33,411 nt of DNA from an uncultured Eubacteriales bacterium (GTDB lineage: Bacteria; Bacillota; Clostridia; Oscillospirales; CAG-272). Under the pieces are notes generated by a model. That model was not told where the DNA came from. It worked only from the letters and a program-made list of their open reading frames with translations, and searched no databases. The translations under genes were made by a program, and so were the position numbers. The DNA lies in the NCBI GenBank assembly GCA_934503195.1, contig CAKSVM010000030.1, forward strand, positions 1-33,411. Reading direction: 5' to 3'. How positions within the stretch are numbered: the first letter of the stretch is position 1; each line of letters starts with the position of its first letter. This document shows positions 31,621 through 33,411 of this stretch, piece by piece.

Positions 31621-33411
31621 ATGAACGAATACTCAGAGAAAAACGATCAGACCCTCGTCGACCTCACACTTCTCGGAAACGACCGGGCGTTTGAGGAGCT
31701 TGTCAACCGCCACCAGAAGAAAGCACTTGGAACGGCCTATAAGGTCACATCAAACATCTGGTCGGCCGAGGACGCCGCGCAGGACGCTTTTGTCTCGGCG
31801 TGGACGCATCTCTCAGCGCTCGAGGACAAGTCGCGGTTCGGCGCTTGGGTCTGCGCCATCACAAAAAATCACGCCTGCCGGATAGTCAGGCGCTACGCCG
31901 CCGCGGTCGAGGTCAGTCTCGACCTGCCGGATTTTCCCGAGCCGGCAGACACGAAGTCTTCCGACGCATCGGAGCTTCACGAGGCGGTCGATTCACTGAG
32001 TGAAACTCTGCGCGAGACCGTGAAGCTGCATTATTTCGGAGGCTACAAGGTCGAGGAGATCGCGAAGATGCTCGGCGTTCCGGTCGGAACTGTCAAGTGG
32101 CGGCTCTCCGAGGCGAGAAAACAACTCAGAAAGGGATACGGAATCATGGAAAAAACTTACGACGAGAACGAAGCCTTCACCGCGCGCGTCATGCGTCAGG
32201 TCGAGGAGCTGAAGCTATGGGACATCAGGAACGGAGACAACATGACCGGATTCGAGGAAGCCTACAAAAACGTCCTCGCGGCAGTCGAATCGCTCGAAGA
32301 ATCCGACAAGAAGCAGTACGCGCTCGCCGACGTTCTGCTCCGCGGCTACTGGTGGCTCGGAAAAGACAAGGAAAAAATCCGCGAAAGAATGAAGACCGCC
32401 GCCGAAAAAAGTCACAATGAGGACGTTATGCAGACGATTGTCTCGGATGAGATTTTCATCGTCAAAGATGAGAAGGAGCGCGCCGAAAAGATAGTCGGCA
32501 CAATCATCCCGCGTCTGGAAGCGGGAAAATGGATAAAGCCGCTCGGATACGCGTGGTTCTGGCTCGGATACACATATTCGAATCTCGGCGAGCGCGAGAA
32601 GATGTACGACGCCTTCAACAAAGTGCTGGAGGTTATCGACAAGAGCAGCGTTTACTACGCGAACGCTCTCGCCGCCATACACATCGAGGAAATGATCGAC
32701 AAATTCGATTTTATCGATACAGGACTAGGCAACTCGACTCAGTTCAATGCGACAGGGGAGCAGTTGAAATTCATAGACGGCAAGCTTTATTTCTGGTCGC
32801 AGCCGGGGTTCGGCATCCATCACTGCACGCCGTCAATATTCTGGTACAATTCGATGGTTAACAATATGATCCTCGACCCCCGGATGAGTGTCGGCGAGAC
32901 GATAGCCACACCCGACTGTAGGGCAAAACTCGTGTATTCGAGCGATAGCGAAACAGTCGTGACTCCCGCCGGGACCTTCGAAAACTGCTCATACTATAAG
33001 TCAAGCGGCGGAAAAGACGGTCTAACGTCATGCGAGACATGGTTCTGCCCGGGAGTCGGAATCGTCGCGCAGAACTGGACGCGCCATGGAAACAGCCATC
33101 GCTGTGAGCTTTCTGAATACTCGGTCAAAGGGGACGGACTTCTCCCGCTTGGAGTCGGGAACAGATGGACCTACAGAATGATCGACGCCGAGAGCATCTA
33201 TGACGACGAATCAATCTATGAGGTTATCTACAACGACGGAAGCACAGTGAATCTCTCCGGGTCGTGCTATCTCCGCACTGTTGGTTACAAGGACACATGG
33301 GAGGGCAATATGCTCCGCGCGCGGGAAAATTACCACCGAGGCAAAGGCAAGGATGAGTATCTCGACCCCTCGATTCTCAAATACCTCGACCGCGCCGAAA
33401 CTCAGGCTGAG
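31621..33411 (+). CDS. ECF sigma factor fused to a long C-terminal extension (partial, runs off the window)
   Basis: The ATG at 31621 opens a frame of 597 codons with no stop, cut by the window edge. Residues about 20-92 match sigma region 2 (FEELVNRHQKKALGTAYKV, AEDAAQDAFVSAWTHL, RFGAWVCAITKNHACRIVRR). Residues about 118-172 match region 4 (LSETLRETVKLHYFGGYKVE, EEIAKMLGVPVGTVKWRLSE). A usual ECF sigma ends there. Here the same frame goes on: an alpha-helical, TPR-like part (about 205-360, with YAWFWLGYTYSNLGEREKMY), then a beta-rich part (about 370-597) with aromatic strands and LLPLGVGNRWTYR near 520. No membrane segment is seen. The extension probably senses or binds something that controls the sigma domain, but its function is not recognised. 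No anti-sigma gene is visible before the edge. Confidence 0.82.
   Translation, partial: MNEYSEKNDQTLVDLTLLGNDRAFEELVNRHQKKALGTAYKVTSNIWSAEDAAQDAFVSAWTHLSALEDKSRFGAWVCAITKNHACRIVRRYAAAVEVSLDLPDFPEPADTKSSDASELHEAVDSLSETLRETVKLHYFGGYKVEEIAKMLGVPVGTVKWRLSEARKQLRKGYGIMEKTYDENEAFTARVMRQVEELKLWDIRNGDNMTGFEEAYKNVLAAVESLEESDKKQYALADVLLRGYWWLGKDKEKIRERMKTAAEKSHNEDVMQTIVSDEIFIVKDEKERAEKIVGTIIPRLEAGKWIKPLGYAWFWLGYTYSNLGEREKMYDAFNKVLEVIDKSSVYYANALAAIHIEEMIDKFDFIDTGLGNSTQFNATGEQLKFIDGKLYFWSQPGFGIHHCTPSIFWYNSMVNNMILDPRMSVGETIATPDCRAKLVYSSDSETVVTPAGTFENCSYYKSSGGKDGLTSCETWFCPGVGIVAQNWTRHGNSHRCELSEYSVKGDGLLPLGVGNRWTYRMIDAESIYDDESIYEVIYNDGSTVNLSGSCYLRTVGYKDTWEGNMLRARENYHRGKGKDEYLDPSILKYLDRAETQAE

Noticed and set aside
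1..33411. CRISPR array, tRNA, rRNA or insertion sequence
   Set aside because: No regularly spaced repeats, no cloverleaf or rRNA-like stretch, and no transposase-like protein was seen on either strand. The many inverted repeats are terminators.

Overview
The window looks like a chromosomal carbohydrate-use region of an uncultured Gram-positive Clostridia-type gut bacterium (Bacillota). This rests on lipobox-bearing solute-binding lipoproteins, strong AGGAGG-type ribosome binding sites, near-consensus TTGACA/TATAAT promoters in AT-rich gaps, a GT28 glycolipid glycosyltransferase coupled to a PlsY-type acyltransferase, and many AraC regulators. No rRNA, tRNA, CRISPR, insertion sequence or phage gene was seen. 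The species cannot be named from sequence alone.

Layout, left to right. 116-2837: two solute-binding lipoprotein (SBP) genes, both broken (an internal deletion with frameshift, and an in-frame TGA). 2900-4632 (minus): a PlsY-like acyltransferase and a GT28 glycosyltransferase, divergent from a TetR regulator (4813-5397). 5627-9096 (minus): an AraC regulator and a GH78 alpha-L-rhamnosidase, divergent from an SBP (9186-10634). 10880-11293: a small unknown protein, convergent with a COG2509-type FAD protein (11333-12736, minus). 13054-17638: an SBP, an Asp-box sialidase-like protein and a second propeller-like protein. 17726-19836 (minus): a membrane protein with two similar halves and a cysteine-rich FliB-like protein. 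19962-21194 (minus): a GH109-like Gfo/Idh/MocA protein. 21359-24442 (minus): two tandem near-duplicate SBPs, divergent from an AraC regulator (24567-25433) followed by a GH42-like glycosidase (25492-27582). 27630-31061 (minus): an operon of AraC regulator, clan GH-A glycosidase (frameshifted) and SBP. 31131-31397 (minus): an XRE regulator with an in-frame stop. 31621 to the right edge: an ECF sigma factor fused to a long C-terminal extension, cut by the window end.

How it fits together. The repeated unit is an AraC regulator, a glycoside hydrolase without a signal peptide and a lipid-anchored SBP, seen three times with different enzymes; a fourth set pairs an SBP with sialidase-like proteins. 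Seven SBP genes are present, but no ABC permease or ATPase gene. The simplest reading, which is inference, is that the SBPs capture different oligosaccharides for permeases encoded elsewhere and that the enzymes trim the imported sugars in the cytoplasm. The two tandem SBPs share a 26-bp element directly against their -35 boxes, next to an araC gene, which makes it a good operator candidate.

Four genes carry disruptions (116, 1362, 29086, 31131). Whether these are real decay or consensus errors cannot be decided from one sequence.
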